Counted from the stretch's first letter, positions 15,262-27,172 are shown. The stretch: DNA of 64,000 nt from Aquabacterium olei (GCF_003100395.1 NZ_CP029210.1:3596001-3660000), one strand, 5' to 3'. Notes: generated by a model not told the origin, from the letters alone. Made by a program: numbers and translations.

Positions 15262-17163
15262 TCAGGGCAGGCGCGTGATGCGGTTCTGGGCCCCGGGTGC
15301 CACCCCGGCCGGGTTGGCCTGCAGGTAGGCCTCGAAGGCATCGGTGTCGACCGCGCCACCCAGTCGGGCCTCGCCCTGCTGCAGCACGGCAAAGCCGTCG
15401 CCGCCATCGGCCAGGAAGCTGTTGACCGTCACGCGGTAGCGCGAGGCGGGCTGCACCGGCGTGCCGTTCAGCGTGATGGCGCTGACGCGCGCGCCGCAGG
15501 CGCCGCTGGCCGACCAGCTGTAGCTGAAGCCACGCGACACCTGCAGGATGCGATCCTGCGTCTGGCCGTTGCAGCCGGCGAACTGGGTCTCGAGCAGCGT
15601 GCGGATCTGCAGGCCGTCCAGCGTCATCGTCACCAGCGAATTGCCGAAGGGCTGCACGGTGAAGGCATCGCCATAGGTCACGATGCCGCCGGCGTTGTAG
15701 GGCAGGTCGGCGCGGATGCCGCCCGGGTTCATGAACGCGACCACCGCCTCGCCGAAGCCGGCGTCGTCGGTCGCGTCCAGCTGCGCGTCGGCGATCACAT
15801 CACCCAGAACCGACTCGCCCGCTGCGTTGGCGGTGCGGCTGATGGCCGCGGTGATCACGCCGATCGGGCGGGCCTTGGGCACGGCGGCGAGCGCGTCGTA
15901 ATGCGCCACCAGGTCAGTCAGGTAGGCGGCCTCGGCGGTGGTCGTGCCGGTGGCCACGTTGTTCGCCGTGGTCGACACCACATCGCGTGTGCGCGTGTCG
16001 ATCACCAGGTCGATGTCGGTGAGGTTGCGCGCATACTGGCCCGACGAGGTGACCCGCACCGGCTTGCCCGCGCTGTTGGGCAGCAGGCAGTTGTAGGCCG
16101 CATGCGTGTGACCCGACACCACCAGGTCGACCGCCGGATCGAGGCGCTTGACGATGTCCACGATGGGGCCCGACACGCCGGTGCAGCCGTTGATGCCGCC
16201 CGAGGCAAAGCCGCCTTCGTGGATCAGCACGACGATGGACTCGATGCCTTCGGCCTTCAGCTTGGGCACCAGGGCATTGACGGTGTCGGCCTCGTCGTCG
16301 AAGCGCAGGCCGGCCACACCGGCGGGCGACACGATGGTCGGTGTGGCTTCCAGCGTCATGCCGACAAAGGCCACCTGGTGCCCCAGGAAGCGCTTGACGC
16401 CATAGGCCGGGAACACGGTCTTGCCCGTGGCGGTGTCCACCACATTGGCCGACAGGAAGTCGAAGCGGGCGCCCGCGAATTCGCCATCGGCGCGCAGGTC
16501 CTTGTCCATGCCCTTGCCCGAGTACGGGTCGGTCGGGTGGTTGCCGCCCTGCTTGAGGCGCAGCAGCTCGGCCTTGCCTTCATCGAACTCATGGTTGCCG
16601 GTGGCGTTGAAATCGATGCCGATGCGGTTCATGGCCTCGATGGTCGGCTCGTCCTTGAACAGCGCCGAGGTCAGCGGGCTGGCGCCCACCATGTCGCCGG
16701 CCGACACCACGGCATTCAGCGGGTTCTTCGCGCGCAGCTCGTCGATGCGCGTCGCCATGCGGGCAATGCCCGGGTTGCTCGACGAGCCCTCGCCGGCCTT
16801 GATGTAGCCATGGAAATCGTTGAAGCCGATCACCTTGACGGTGATGGTGGTGCCGATCTTCGAGGCCTGCGCGGCCTGCAGCAGCCGGGCACGCTCGGTC
16901 ACGCTCAGGCGACCTTCGCGCATCAGACCGAACGTGACGTTGGAGACGTGGGTCAGGAAGCCGGCCTGGCTGCCCCACTGGACCTCGTCCTGGATCAAAT
17001 CATCTAGGCTGCAGCCCGACGGCAGCAGGCGGTTCGGCACGCCCGAATCGGCCGTGCCGAGCACCACGGTGGGCGACGGGTCGGCGGGGGAACAGGTCTG
17101 GGCGAACGCGGCGGGCGCGAACAGGGCGACGGCCGCGGCGGCGGCGATCAGGGTGGTGCGCAT
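15262..17163 (-). CDS. Periplasmic 5'-nucleotidase / metallophosphatase (UshA family)
   Basis: 633 residues. A signal peptide (MRTTLIAAAAAVALFAPAAF) is followed by a calcineurin-like metallophosphatase domain with NDFHG, SAGDMVG, TGNHEFDEG and SGHTHAAYN, the di-metal ligands in the usual order, and by the 5'-nucleotidase C-terminal domain (FMNPGGIRADL, then GDAFTVQPFGNSLVTMTL). Expected role: hydrolysis of extracellular nucleotides to nucleosides and phosphate in the periplasm. I chose the ATG at 17163, with GAGGAAG five bases upstream, since longer in-frame starts would bury the signal peptide. The adjoining PEP-CTERM gene suggests a shared role at the cell surface; that is inference. Confidence 0.9.
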   Translation of the reverse strand: MRTTLIAAAAAVALFAPAAFAQTCSPADPSPTVVLGTADSGVPNRLLPSGCSLDDLIQDEVQWGSQAGFLTHVSNVTFGLMREGRLSVTERARLLQAAQASKIGTTITVKVIGFNDFHGYIKAGEGSSSNPGIARMATRIDELRAKNPLNAVVSAGDMVGASPLTSALFKDEPTIEAMNRIGIDFNATGNHEFDEGKAELLRLKQGGNHPTDPYSGKGMDKDLRADGEFAGARFDFLSANVVDTATGKTVFPAYGVKRFLGHQVAFVGMTLEATPTIVSPAGVAGLRFDDEADTVNALVPKLKAEGIESIVVLIHEGGFASGGINGCTGVSGPIVDIVKRLDPAVDLVVSGHTHAAYNCLLPNSAGKPVRVTSSGQYARNLTDIDLVIDTRTRDVVSTTANNVATGTTTAEAAYLTDLVAHYDALAAVPKARPIGVITAAISRTANAAGESVLGDVIADAQLDATDDAGFGEAVVAFMNPGGIRADLPYNAGGIVTYGDAFTVQPFGNSLVTMTLDGLQIRTLLETQFAGCNGQTQDRILQVSRGFSYSWSASGACGARVSAITLNGTPVQPASRYRVTVNSFLADGGDGFAVLQQGEARLGGAVDTDAFEAYLQANPAGVAPGAQNRITRLP

Positions 17164-17317
17164 CTGGGCTTCCTCAGGGGGCGATGACGGAACAGGACCG
17201 GATGCACAGCGTAGAGACGAGACGTGACGCGCCGTCGGCCAACGCAACGGGCACCATGATCCGAACAGACCATGGCACACGGGCGCCCCTCGGGCATGCC
17301 GGTTGCCCGGCTTCCTC

Positions 17318-18640
17318 ATGTTCATGCAATGGTGCCTGGTCATCGGCGTGCTGCTGGTGGTCATCGGGCTGACCGATACGCTTCGGCGCAGGCTGCCCGT
17401 GGGCACCTCCGCCATCTACCTGCTGTGCGGCTACCTGCTCGGCCCGCACGGGCTCGGCTTCATCCGACTGGATCTGATGCGCGACGCCGCGCTGCTTGAG
17501 GTGCTGACCGAGATCGCCGTGCTCGTGTCGCTCTTTGCCGTGGGCCTGCGCCTGCGGGTGCCCTTGCGAGACGGCCTGTGGCGCGCCCCCGTGCTGATGG
17601 CCACCCTCGCCATGCTGGTGACCATCGCGCTGTTGACCGGCCTCGGCATGTGGCTGGGCCTGTCGCTGGGGGGCGCCGTGCTGATGGCCGCCGTGCTGGC
17701 GCCGACCGACCCGGTACTGGCCTCCGATGTGCAGGTGGCTCACCCGCAGGACCACGATGGCCTGCGCTTCAGCCTCACCGGCGAAGGCGGGCTCAACGAT
17801 GGCGCCGCGTTTCCCGTGGTGATGCTGGCCCTCGGCCTGATGCGCCTGCATGACCTGGGCAGCTGGGGCCTGCACTGGGTCGCTGTCGACCTCGTGTGGG
17901 CCACCGCCGGTGGGCTGACCCTGGGCTGGCTCACCGGCCTGCTCTTCAGCCGCATCGTCGTCTACCTGCGGCGCGAGCAATCCCAGGCCTTCGGCATGGA
18001 GAGCTTCTTCACGCTCGGCCTGATTGCCCTCACCTACGGTCTGGCGCTGCTGCTGCACACCTACGGCTTTCTGGCGGTGTTCGCCGCCGGCCTGGCCATG
18101 CGCCAGTTCGAACGGACGGACAGCGACAGCCACCGGCACGAGCGCACGGAGGTCGACCTCGCCAGCACGCCGGACGATGGCGTCGAGAACCTGGGACCGT
18201 CGGCCCAGGCCAGCCCGGCGATGGCCTCGGCCTACATGGCCAAAGAGGTGCTCGATTTCACGCTCGATCTCGAAAGAATTGCCGAACTGGCGGTGATGCT
18301 GATCATCGGCAGCCTGCTGTCGCTGGCCACCTTCGATGCCTTCAGCCTGCCGGTGGCCCTGGGTCTGATCTTCGTGGTGCGTCCGGTCGCCATCTACCTG
18401 ATCACCCTGCGGTCCGTGTTCACCTCGGCACAACGTCGCTTTGCAGCATGGTTCGGGGTGCGGGGCGTGGGATCGATGTACTACCTGATGTTCGCGGTGA
18501 CGCACGGGGCCAACACGCGGGAGTTGCCTGCAGTCGCCGATGCGGTGCTGGCCACCATCGCCCTGTCGGTCCTGTTGCACGGATCGTCGGCGACACCGGC
18601 CATGCGCGCGTACCAGCAGGCCCTGGCGCGGCGGCGATGA
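17318..18640 (+). CDS. Cation/proton antiporter (CPA1 / NhaP type)
   Basis: About 440 residues with roughly 12 hydrophobic helices. The ion-site segment VLAPTDPVLASDVQ lies near residue 130, and a second conserved stretch SLTGEGGLNDGAAFPVVML follows, as in CPA1 exchangers that swap Na+ or K+ for H+. A hydrophilic, charged loop (about 265-300) interrupts the helices, and a conserved RGVGSMYYL-like stretch lies near residue 385. The start is uncertain: ATG 17318, ATG 17324 or TTG 17303 are all in frame. It is divergent from the nucleotidase gene, with about 150 bp between them. Ion specificity cannot be told. Confidence 0.88.
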   Translation: MFMQWCLVIGVLLVVIGLTDTLRRRLPVGTSAIYLLCGYLLGPHGLGFIRLDLMRDAALLEVLTEIAVLVSLFAVGLRLRVPLRDGLWRAPVLMATLAMLVTIALLTGLGMWLGLSLGGAVLMAAVLAPTDPVLASDVQVAHPQDHDGLRFSLTGEGGLNDGAAFPVVMLALGLMRLHDLGSWGLHWVAVDLVWATAGGLTLGWLTGLLFSRIVVYLRREQSQAFGMESFFTLGLIALTYGLALLLHTYGFLAVFAAGLAMRQFERTDSDSHRHERTEVDLASTPDDGVENLGPSAQASPAMASAYMAKEVLDFTLDLERIAELAVMLIIGSLLSLATFDAFSLPVALGLIFVVRPVAIYLITLRSVFTSAQRRFAAWFGVRGVGSMYYLMFAVTHGANTRELPAVADAVLATIALSVLLHGSSATPAMRAYQQALARRR

Positions 18641-18831
18641 CACCCCGTGGGTCACCCGCGTGATCCACGCCCTCAGCGTTGACAGGGTCAGCAGCGCACT
18701 GGACACTGAATGCTGCTTTTGAACGCACCGGCCACCCTCCGGTGGTGCAGCGGTGCGCCCGCCGGCATCAGAACAAGCTCACTGCATGAGCCTGCGTGCC
18801 ATCCACATCCCCCTCTGAAGGAGCAAGCACC

Positions 18832-19194
18832 ATGAGCTACATCGACGGCTTCATCATCCCCGTGCCCTCTGGCGATCGCGAGCGCTACCGCGCCGCCGCA
18901 CAGCAGTTTCACGAAAAATTCAAGGACTGCGGGGCGCTGCGCCAGGTCGAGTGCTGGGGCGACGACGTACCCGACGGCAAGGTCACGGATTTCAAGCGCG
19001 CGGTGGCCGCCAAGCCGGACGAGACGGTGGTGTTCGCCTGGATCGAATGGCCATCGAAAGAGGTGCGCGATGCCGCCAACAAGAAGATGATGGAAGACCC
19101 CGAGATGGAAAAGCTCGACATGCCCTTTGACGGCAAGCGCATGGTCTTCGGCGGCTTCCTGCCCATCTTCGACACCGCGGAACCCAAGGGCTGA
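18832..19194 (+). CDS. DUF1428 family protein (YbaA-like)
   Basis: 120-residue small cytosolic protein matching the DUF1428 pattern from end to end: SYIDGFIIPVPSGDRERYR at the start, ECWGDDVPDGKVTDF in the middle, then VFAWIEWPSK and a FDGKRMVFGGF ending. The family has a ferredoxin-like alpha/beta barrel fold; its biochemical role is not established. The ATG at 18832 has AAGGAG nine bases upstream. The gene ends 7 bp from the convergent sensor kinase gene. Confidence 0.85.
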   Translation: MSYIDGFIIPVPSGDRERYRAAAQQFHEKFKDCGALRQVECWGDDVPDGKVTDFKRAVAAKPDETVVFAWIEWPSKEVRDAANKKMMEDPEMEKLDMPFDGKRMVFGGFLPIFDTAEPKG

Positions 19195-19201
19195 GGCGTT
19201 C

Positions 19202-21655
<2,454 letters not shown>

Positions 21656-21885
21656 CTGGAACCATGTCGATCGATGGAACCCCGCCGGGACGCGTGGCGA
21701 TCGTCAGGGCGAGTCGTGCGCTACATCCGCGTGCTCAACCATCCCGTTCTAACAGAAATCGGGGGACGGGCCGCTGCGGGTTTGCAGGGACGTGCGCCGG
21801 GGCGTAAAGCCCACCGCGCTAGTGGCTAACCCTATTGAGGATTCCACTGGTATGTTTGCACGCCGCATTCTTGAACCATATCCAG

Positions 21886-22767
21886 ATGCCGGTCCTGATC
21901 TCGCCTCCCGACCTGCCCAAATGGGTGCCCGGCCGCATCCTGTCTGCGAGCGACGGACTCGGGTGGAAGGACGTTTCGCACCGTTCCTACCGGTACACCG
22001 GCCTCGACGTGCCCATCCCTCCGATCGACCACGTCATGATCGTTCGCTACCGGTCGGGTCAGACGCCCATGGAGCGCTGCCTCGACGGCAAGTGGAGCAA
22101 GGCCGCCTGTGAACCGGGCGTCTTCTCGCTGTTGACACACTGCGAGCCGTCACATTGGCACTGGACGCAGTGCATCGACGTGTCTCACACCTATCTGTCA
22201 GAAGCGCTCATGTGCCGGGTGGCGTCAGACGTCATGGATCGGCCGGTCGCAGCGGTACGCCTCCGTGACCTGCTGAGCGCACAGGACCCGATCGTCACGA
22301 GCATCGCCGATGCAATCACGCTCGAGGCCCAACAGCAGGGATTGGGTGGCGCGCTGTACGCAGAGGCGCTGGCCATGCAGCTCACCGTGCACCTGCTGCG
22401 TTGCCATGCTGCTGTGACGTACAAGGACGGCCTCGTGTCGGGCGCGCTCTCGCCCGGCCGTTTGCGCCGAATCGATGAGTACATCGAAGCGCACCTGCAG
22501 GGGAGCATCACCATCGAGCAATTGGCCAAGGTGGCAGAGCTCGGTGTGTGGACCTTCACCAAACACTTCAAGTCGACCACCGGGCGCTCGGCCCATGCGT
22601 ATGTGATGGACCGACGGGTCGAACGCGCCCGTCGCCTTCTGTCTCAAGGGCAGATGGCCATCAAGGAAGTGGCGTTTGCTTGCGGGTTTGCGGATCAGGC
22701 GCACATGACGCGCGTCTTCCGTACCCGGCTGGGCGTCACCCCGGCACGACTGAAGAAGTGCGACTAG
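21886..22767 (+). CDS. AraC/XylS-family transcriptional regulator
   Basis: 293 residues. The C-terminal ~100 residues contain the two helix-turn-helix motifs of the AraC family: IDEYIEAHLQGSITIEQLAK, then FTKHFKSTTGRS, and the second-motif consensus IKEVAFACGFADQAHMTRVF ending in GVTPARLKK. The N-terminal half has no clear cupin signature and may hold the effector site. The ATG at 21886 is chosen; an in-frame TTG at 21835 would add 17 residues. The gene lies 161 bp upstream of, and in line with, the monooxygenase-hydrolase pair, so it probably controls them. The inducer is unknown, perhaps a ketone. Confidence 0.88.
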   Translation: MPVLISPPDLPKWVPGRILSASDGLGWKDVSHRSYRYTGLDVPIPPIDHVMIVRYRSGQTPMERCLDGKWSKAACEPGVFSLLTHCEPSHWHWTQCIDVSHTYLSEALMCRVASDVMDRPVAAVRLRDLLSAQDPIVTSIADAITLEAQQQGLGGALYAEALAMQLTVHLLRCHAAVTYKDGLVSGALSPGRLRRIDEYIEAHLQGSITIEQLAKVAELGVWTFTKHFKSTTGRSAHAYVMDRRVERARRLLSQGQMAIKEVAFACGFADQAHMTRVFRTRLGVTPARLKKCD

Positions 22768-22928
22768 CCGGATCACCGTCCGGTACAAGAAATCGCCCGA
22801 AATCGACAAGACCCGCACAGCGGGCGTCTCCAAGATTCGTTCACGGTAGCGCACGACCTCTCCTGAGGCAGCGATACCGAATTCGCCGGCCAGCCATGCC
22901 GGTCCACATGAACGTCACAGGAGACAAG

Positions 22929-24581
22929 ATGGGCACCCTCACTTCGGAAAAGGCCGGACAAGGCCAGTCGGAATCCGCCGTTGCAAGCTACGACGCGGTC
23001 GTCATCGGAGCCGGCGTGGCCGGCCTGTATCAACTGCACCGCCTTCGCGAAATGGGCCTGTCGGTGCGGGCGTATGACACCGCCTCCGGCGTGGGGGGCA
23101 CGTGGTACTGGAACCGCTACCCCGGCGCGCGCTTCGACTCCCAGGCCGAGATCTACCAGTACTGGTTCTCGGAGGAGCTGTACAAGTCGTGGCAACCGTC
23201 GGAGCGGTTTCCGGCACAACCGGAAACGGAGCGCTGGCTCAACCATGTCGCCGACAAGCTCGACTTGAAGAAGGACATCCAGTTCAACACCCGTATTGCT
23301 TCGGCCCACTACGATGAAGCAAGCCACCGCTGGCACATCACTACCGACCAGGGCGAGAAGGTCGAGGCACAGTTCCTGATCGCCTGTTGCGGCATGTTGT
23401 CCGCGCCCCTGACGAACCGCTTTCAGGGACAGGCCGACTTCAAGGGCGAGATCTACCACACGGGCCTGTGGCCCAAGACGCCTGTGGACTTCAAGGGCAA
23501 GCGTGTGGCGGTGGTGGGCACGGGCGCGACGGGCATCCAGGTCATCCAGACCATCGCACCCGAGGTGGGGTCGATGAAGGTCTTCGTGCGCACGCCGCAG
23601 TACGTGCTCCCGATGAAGAACCCCAAGTACAGCGCTGAAGACTGGGCCAAGTGGGGCGCACAGTTCCACCAGCTCAAGAAGCGGGTGCGCGAAACCTTTG
23701 CCGGTTTCGACTACGACTTCGAAGCCGGTCCGTGGGCCGACAAGACCCCTGAAGAGCGCACGGCCATACTGGAGAAGTTCTGGAACGACGGCTCTCTGGC
23801 GCTGTGGCTGGCGTCCTTCTCCGAGATGTTCTTCGACGAACAGGTGAGCGAAGAAGTGTCGGAATTCGTTCGCGCCAAGTTGCGCGCACGCCTCCAGCAC
23901 CGCCCGGATCTGTGCAAGCTGCTGATCCCGACGGACTACGGGTTCGGCACCCACCGCGTGCCGCTGGAAAACAAGTACCTGGAGGTGTACCTCCAGCCCA
24001 ACGTCGAGGCGGTGGACTGCCGAGAGACCCCGATCGAACGCATCGTGCCCGAAGGCATCCAGACGGCCGACGGCAAGGTGCACGAGGTTGACATCATCGT
24101 GCTGGCCGTGGGCTTTGACGCGGGCTCCGGTGCGCTCAGCCGCATCGACATCCGTGGCCGCGGTGGCCGATCGCTGAAGGAGCAGTGGTCACAGGAAATC
24201 CGCACCGCCATGGGCCTTCAAGTGCATGGCTATCCCAACCTGTTCACCACGGGCGCGCCGCTCGCCCCCTCTGCCGCGCTGTGCAACATGCCCACCTGCC
24301 TGCAGCAGCAGGTGGACTGGATCAGCGACTTCATTGCCCACGTGCGCAGGCAAGGCAAGACCGTGGTCGAAGCGACCCAGGAATTCGAGGACGCCTGGGT
24401 GCAGCACCACGATGAGACCGCAGCCAAGACGCTGGTGGTCAAGACCGACTCCTGGTACATGGGCTCGAACGTCGAGGGCAAGCCACGTCGCCTGGTGTCG
24501 TACATCGGTGGGGCAGGCACCTACCACGCGAAGTGCGATGAACTGGCACGCACCGGCTATCCCGGCTTCGACATTCGCTGA
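22929..24581 (+). CDS. Baeyer-Villiger flavin monooxygenase
   Basis: 550 residues, typical for class B flavoprotein monooxygenases that insert oxygen next to a ketone carbonyl using FAD and NADPH. The FAD fold GAGVAG is at 27-32, the class-defining fingerprint FKGEIYHTGLWP at 171-182, the NADP fold GTGATG at 197-202, and a GVGGTWYWNRYPGARFDS segment as in cyclohexanone and phenylacetone monooxygenases. AGGAG lies 6-10 bases before the ATG at 22929; a longer open frame upstream overlaps the regulator gene and is not used. The next gene encodes a hydrolase that could open the ester or lactone product. Natural substrate unknown. Confidence 0.93.
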   Translation: MGTLTSEKAGQGQSESAVASYDAVVIGAGVAGLYQLHRLREMGLSVRAYDTASGVGGTWYWNRYPGARFDSQAEIYQYWFSEELYKSWQPSERFPAQPETERWLNHVADKLDLKKDIQFNTRIASAHYDEASHRWHITTDQGEKVEAQFLIACCGMLSAPLTNRFQGQADFKGEIYHTGLWPKTPVDFKGKRVAVVGTGATGIQVIQTIAPEVGSMKVFVRTPQYVLPMKNPKYSAEDWAKWGAQFHQLKKRVRETFAGFDYDFEAGPWADKTPEERTAILEKFWNDGSLALWLASFSEMFFDEQVSEEVSEFVRAKLRARLQHRPDLCKLLIPTDYGFGTHRVPLENKYLEVYLQPNVEAVDCRETPIERIVPEGIQTADGKVHEVDIIVLAVGFDAGSGALSRIDIRGRGGRSLKEQWSQEIRTAMGLQVHGYPNLFTTGAPLAPSAALCNMPTCLQQQVDWISDFIAHVRRQGKTVVEATQEFEDAWVQHHDETAAKTLVVKTDSWYMGSNVEGKPRRLVSYIGGAGTYHAKCDELARTGYPGFDIR

Positions 24582-24606
24582 AGCGCCCCCGCACACGGAG
24601 ACAAGC

Positions 24607-25665
24607 ATGAACACCTACTACACACAAGAAAACCACGGCCCCTTTCAGCTGATCGACATCGGGCGACTGGAACTCGAAGAGGGCGGCGTGCTGCCGCACT
24701 GCGAGCTGGCCGTGGCCACCCATGGCCAGCTCAACGCGGCCAAGGACAACGCCATCCTGGTCCCCACGTGGTACTCGGGCACCAGCAAGATCATGGAGCA
24801 GGTCTACATCGGGCCCGGGCGCGCCCTGGATCCGACCAAGTACTTCATCGTCGTGGTCAACCAGATTGGCAACGGCCTGTCTGTCTCACCGCACAACACC
24901 ACCGGTGACCAGGGCGGGCCGAACTTTCCGAAGGTGCGCATCGGCGACGATGTGCGTGCTCAGCACCGCCTGTTGACGGAGCACTTCGGCATACGGCGCC
25001 TGGCGCTGGTTGTCGGCGGCTCCATGGGCGCCCAGCAGACCTACGAATGGGCCGTGCGCTACCCCGACATGGTGGAACGCGCCGCCCCCATCGCCGGCAC
25101 GGCCTGCAACACCGAGCACGACTTTCTCTTCGCAGAAACACTGGTCGAGGCCATCACCACCGACCCGGGCTTCCAGGAAGGCCGCTATCAATCGCCGGCC
25201 GATGTCGCAGCCGGCCTCAAGCGCCACGCCAAGCTCTGGACCGTGATGGGTTGGAGCACCGAGTTCTTTCGATGTGGACGCCATCGGGTGCTGGGCTTCG
25301 AGTCCGTGCAGGCCTTCGTGGACGGCTTCATGACCGGCTACTTCGGCCCGATGGACCCCAATAACCTGTTGTGCATGGCGTGGAAGTGGCAGCGCGGCGA
25401 CATCAGCCGGCACACCGACGGGGACAAGGCTGCGGCGCTGGGGCGCATCCGCGCAAGAACCTATGTCATGCCCATCGCGACCGACATGTTCTTCCCTCCG
25501 TCCGACTGCCAGGCCGAGCAGCAGTTGATTCCCAACAGCGCGTTCAGGCCGATCGACAGCCTGGATGGGCACCTCGCGCTGTTCGGCACAGACGCGGATG
25601 CGATCGGCCAGATCGATGTCCATCTGAAGGCGTTGCTGGCAGAGCCGGCGCCCGACTTGGGCTGA
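24607..25665 (+). CDS. Alpha/beta hydrolase of the MetX (homoserine O-acetyltransferase-like) fold
   Basis: 352 residues. The nucleophile elbow GGSMGAQQ places Ser139, with Asp293 in ATDMFFPPSD and His322 in DSLDGHLAL completing the triad at the spacing seen in MetX-like proteins. MetX itself acylates homoserine, but many relatives are hydrolases. The gene begins 25 bp after the monooxygenase, with the same GGAGACAAG context before the ATG, so both are co-expressed. In that setting hydrolysis of a Baeyer-Villiger ester or lactone is more plausible than methionine synthesis; this is an inference. It is the last host gene before the island. Confidence 0.84.
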   Translation: MNTYYTQENHGPFQLIDIGRLELEEGGVLPHCELAVATHGQLNAAKDNAILVPTWYSGTSKIMEQVYIGPGRALDPTKYFIVVVNQIGNGLSVSPHNTTGDQGGPNFPKVRIGDDVRAQHRLLTEHFGIRRLALVVGGSMGAQQTYEWAVRYPDMVERAAPIAGTACNTEHDFLFAETLVEAITTDPGFQEGRYQSPADVAAGLKRHAKLWTVMGWSTEFFRCGRHRVLGFESVQAFVDGFMTGYFGPMDPNNLLCMAWKWQRGDISRHTDGDKAAALGRIRARTYVMPIATDMFFPPSDCQAEQQLIPNSAFRPIDSLDGHLALFGTDADAIGQIDVHLKALLAEPAPDLG

Positions 25666-26094
25666 CACATTTGCCGCAAGCCGCGCGGCTCCTGAGTGGC
25701 GCGGAGTTGAGCCCCGCTCTGCTGTTGACGTAGGGTCCGCAACAGCGGAGTTGGGCATTGAAGTACTTATGCTCGACTGCAATAGTCAACGTTGAGTTGG
25801 CTGCGCTCGGTGAGCGACCGTACTGCAGAGGTTGCTGCCAGTCGCCTCAACAAGCCTTATGACCGCTGCCGGCCAGAAACGGTCAATGTTGAGTGGCCGC
25901 TTTCCGACGGATTACTTCGCCCGCTCTGCGTCTATTTCAGACTTTGGCGGAGAGCCTCGCCAGCGTCACATACTATTGAAAGCATGAGTTGCTCTGCCCC
26001 AGGCGCTCACGCATCTGCGTTAGTGGGAGGGAACAGGCTGCACATGAATGCACGTCAAAATTTCATCCAATCCAAGAGGGGGTAGATAAGAGAA
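25666..26094. other. Gene-free stretch at the left border of the island
   Basis: About 430 bp without a convincing coding region. It contains a diverged direct repeat, GTCAACGTTGAGTTGG at 25785-25800 and GTCAATGTTGAGTGG at 25882-25896. GC content drops visibly here compared with the host genes. No transposon end matching those at 27200 or 61207 was found, so the true left border of foreign DNA is not defined. Confidence 0.4.
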
Positions 26095-26850
26095 ATGGGA
26101 AAGAATGCAGCCGTCGTGAACGTGTTCGCCACGCCGTACGAATTTTGGACCAGACGCAAGACAACCAGCGAGGAGGCATTGGATCTCCACAAAAACCATG
26201 GCATGTCCATCATTGACGCCCTTGAGGTGAAGGACAAGCTTATCGAAGTGGTTTCGACGCACACTGAAGCAGCCACCCGCATGCTCCGCGTGCGTGCTGA
26301 CAATGGCCTAGAGTTCCATATCGACGCTGCACTCAACACGAGCGCCGAGTATCGCGACCTACGCGACTTGATGCCGCCGAATGTGCCCGAGGCGCTTGGT
26401 TCGTACCAAAGTGAGTTCTCGGAAGACGGTTTAGCATCTGCGGATGAGGCCATCAAAGCTCATGGTGTAGAGGTCGCAGAGGGCCAGTTGTTGTTCCACG
26501 GCGGCCATTGGGCCGGCGACAGCCCGACGCTCACCACTTCTCGTCCCTTCTCCACATCCTTCTGTCCCCAGGTGGCCTTGAGGAATGCTGAATGGAGGGG
26601 GAAAGCCTTCGACGCTGGCCGGGTTGACCTTATGGTGGTTCGTGTGACGCAGCCTGAGACTAAGGCGTACGTCTACAGCCAAGAAGGCGATCATGGCAAC
26701 GAGAAGGAAGTTGTTTTCGCGAGCGGCGCAAGGTTAACTCGTGTGCGCGAAACCTACATTACCGACATTCCCGTGTCTAAGATGACTTCGGGCTTGCAGC
26801 AGGAAGACAAGTTCGTGCCTGCCTACTTGGTTGAAGTCGAGATCAGTTGA
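26095..26850 (+). CDS. ADP-ribosyltransferase-like protein
   Basis: 251 residues. The C-terminal half shows the three landmarks of a mono-ADP-ribosyltransferase fold in the right order: LLFHGGHW at about 132-139 (equivalent of the first NAD-binding strand, with His where many have Arg), STS at 153-155 after TTSRP, and the catalytic-type ExE as E203-K-E205. The N-terminal ~125 residues have no recognised domain. Such enzymes act as toxins or phage-defence effectors by modifying host proteins or nucleic acids. No neighbouring immunity or antitoxin gene is visible, and codon use is less GC-biased than in the host genes, suggesting acquisition. It lies outside the left end of the main transposon, next to an isolated end-like repeat. 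Family assignment is by motif only. Confidence 0.55.
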   Translation: MGKNAAVVNVFATPYEFWTRRKTTSEEALDLHKNHGMSIIDALEVKDKLIEVVSTHTEAATRMLRVRADNGLEFHIDAALNTSAEYRDLRDLMPPNVPEALGSYQSEFSEDGLASADEAIKAHGVEVAEGQLLFHGGHWAGDSPTLTTSRPFSTSFCPQVALRNAEWRGKAFDAGRVDLMVVRVTQPETKAYVYSQEGDHGNEKEVVFASGARLTRVRETYITDIPVSKMTSGLQQEDKFVPAYLVEVEIS

Positions 26851-27172
26851 TCCCCCTGGCCTTAACTCGACAGATTGGGCGGGCCAGTTGCGCAGGAACC
26901 TGAATCGGGTTGCACTACTGTCCGCTTTGCGGCCACGAGATTTGCGTAGCGAAAGGCCGCAATGGGTCGGGAGCTGCCAGACGCGGTGCCCAACGTGAAC
27001 GGCAGCAACCAGCCTTTCACAGTCATTGACGCCGACCGCCCAAGCGGCTGCGGAGGAGTACAGCCCGCGCAAAACAGTCATCCGCGGGCGCCGCGCATAC
27101 GCCTTCACAATTGGCATTGAACGAGCTCGATAATTGCCAGCACGCTGCACTTGGCCGTCACGACGAAGTTCG
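26851..27172. other. Non-coding segment between the ADP-ribosyltransferase gene and transposon ends
   Basis: About 320 bp. No open frame with recognisable similarity is seen. It contains short GC-rich inverted segments such as TTTGCGGCC and AAAGGCCGCAA but no T-tract terminator. It may be a remnant of another mobile element. Confidence 0.35.

Noticed and set aside
22548..22928. N-terminal extension of the monooxygenase
   Set aside because: The open frame overlaps the AraC gene in another frame; the ATG at 22929 has a strong ribosome site and gives the normal length.
25792..26085. 97-codon frame upstream of the ADP-ribosyltransferase gene as its antitoxin
   Set aside because: No plausible ribosome site, a low-quality amino-acid pattern with no motif, and it spans a diverged repeat.
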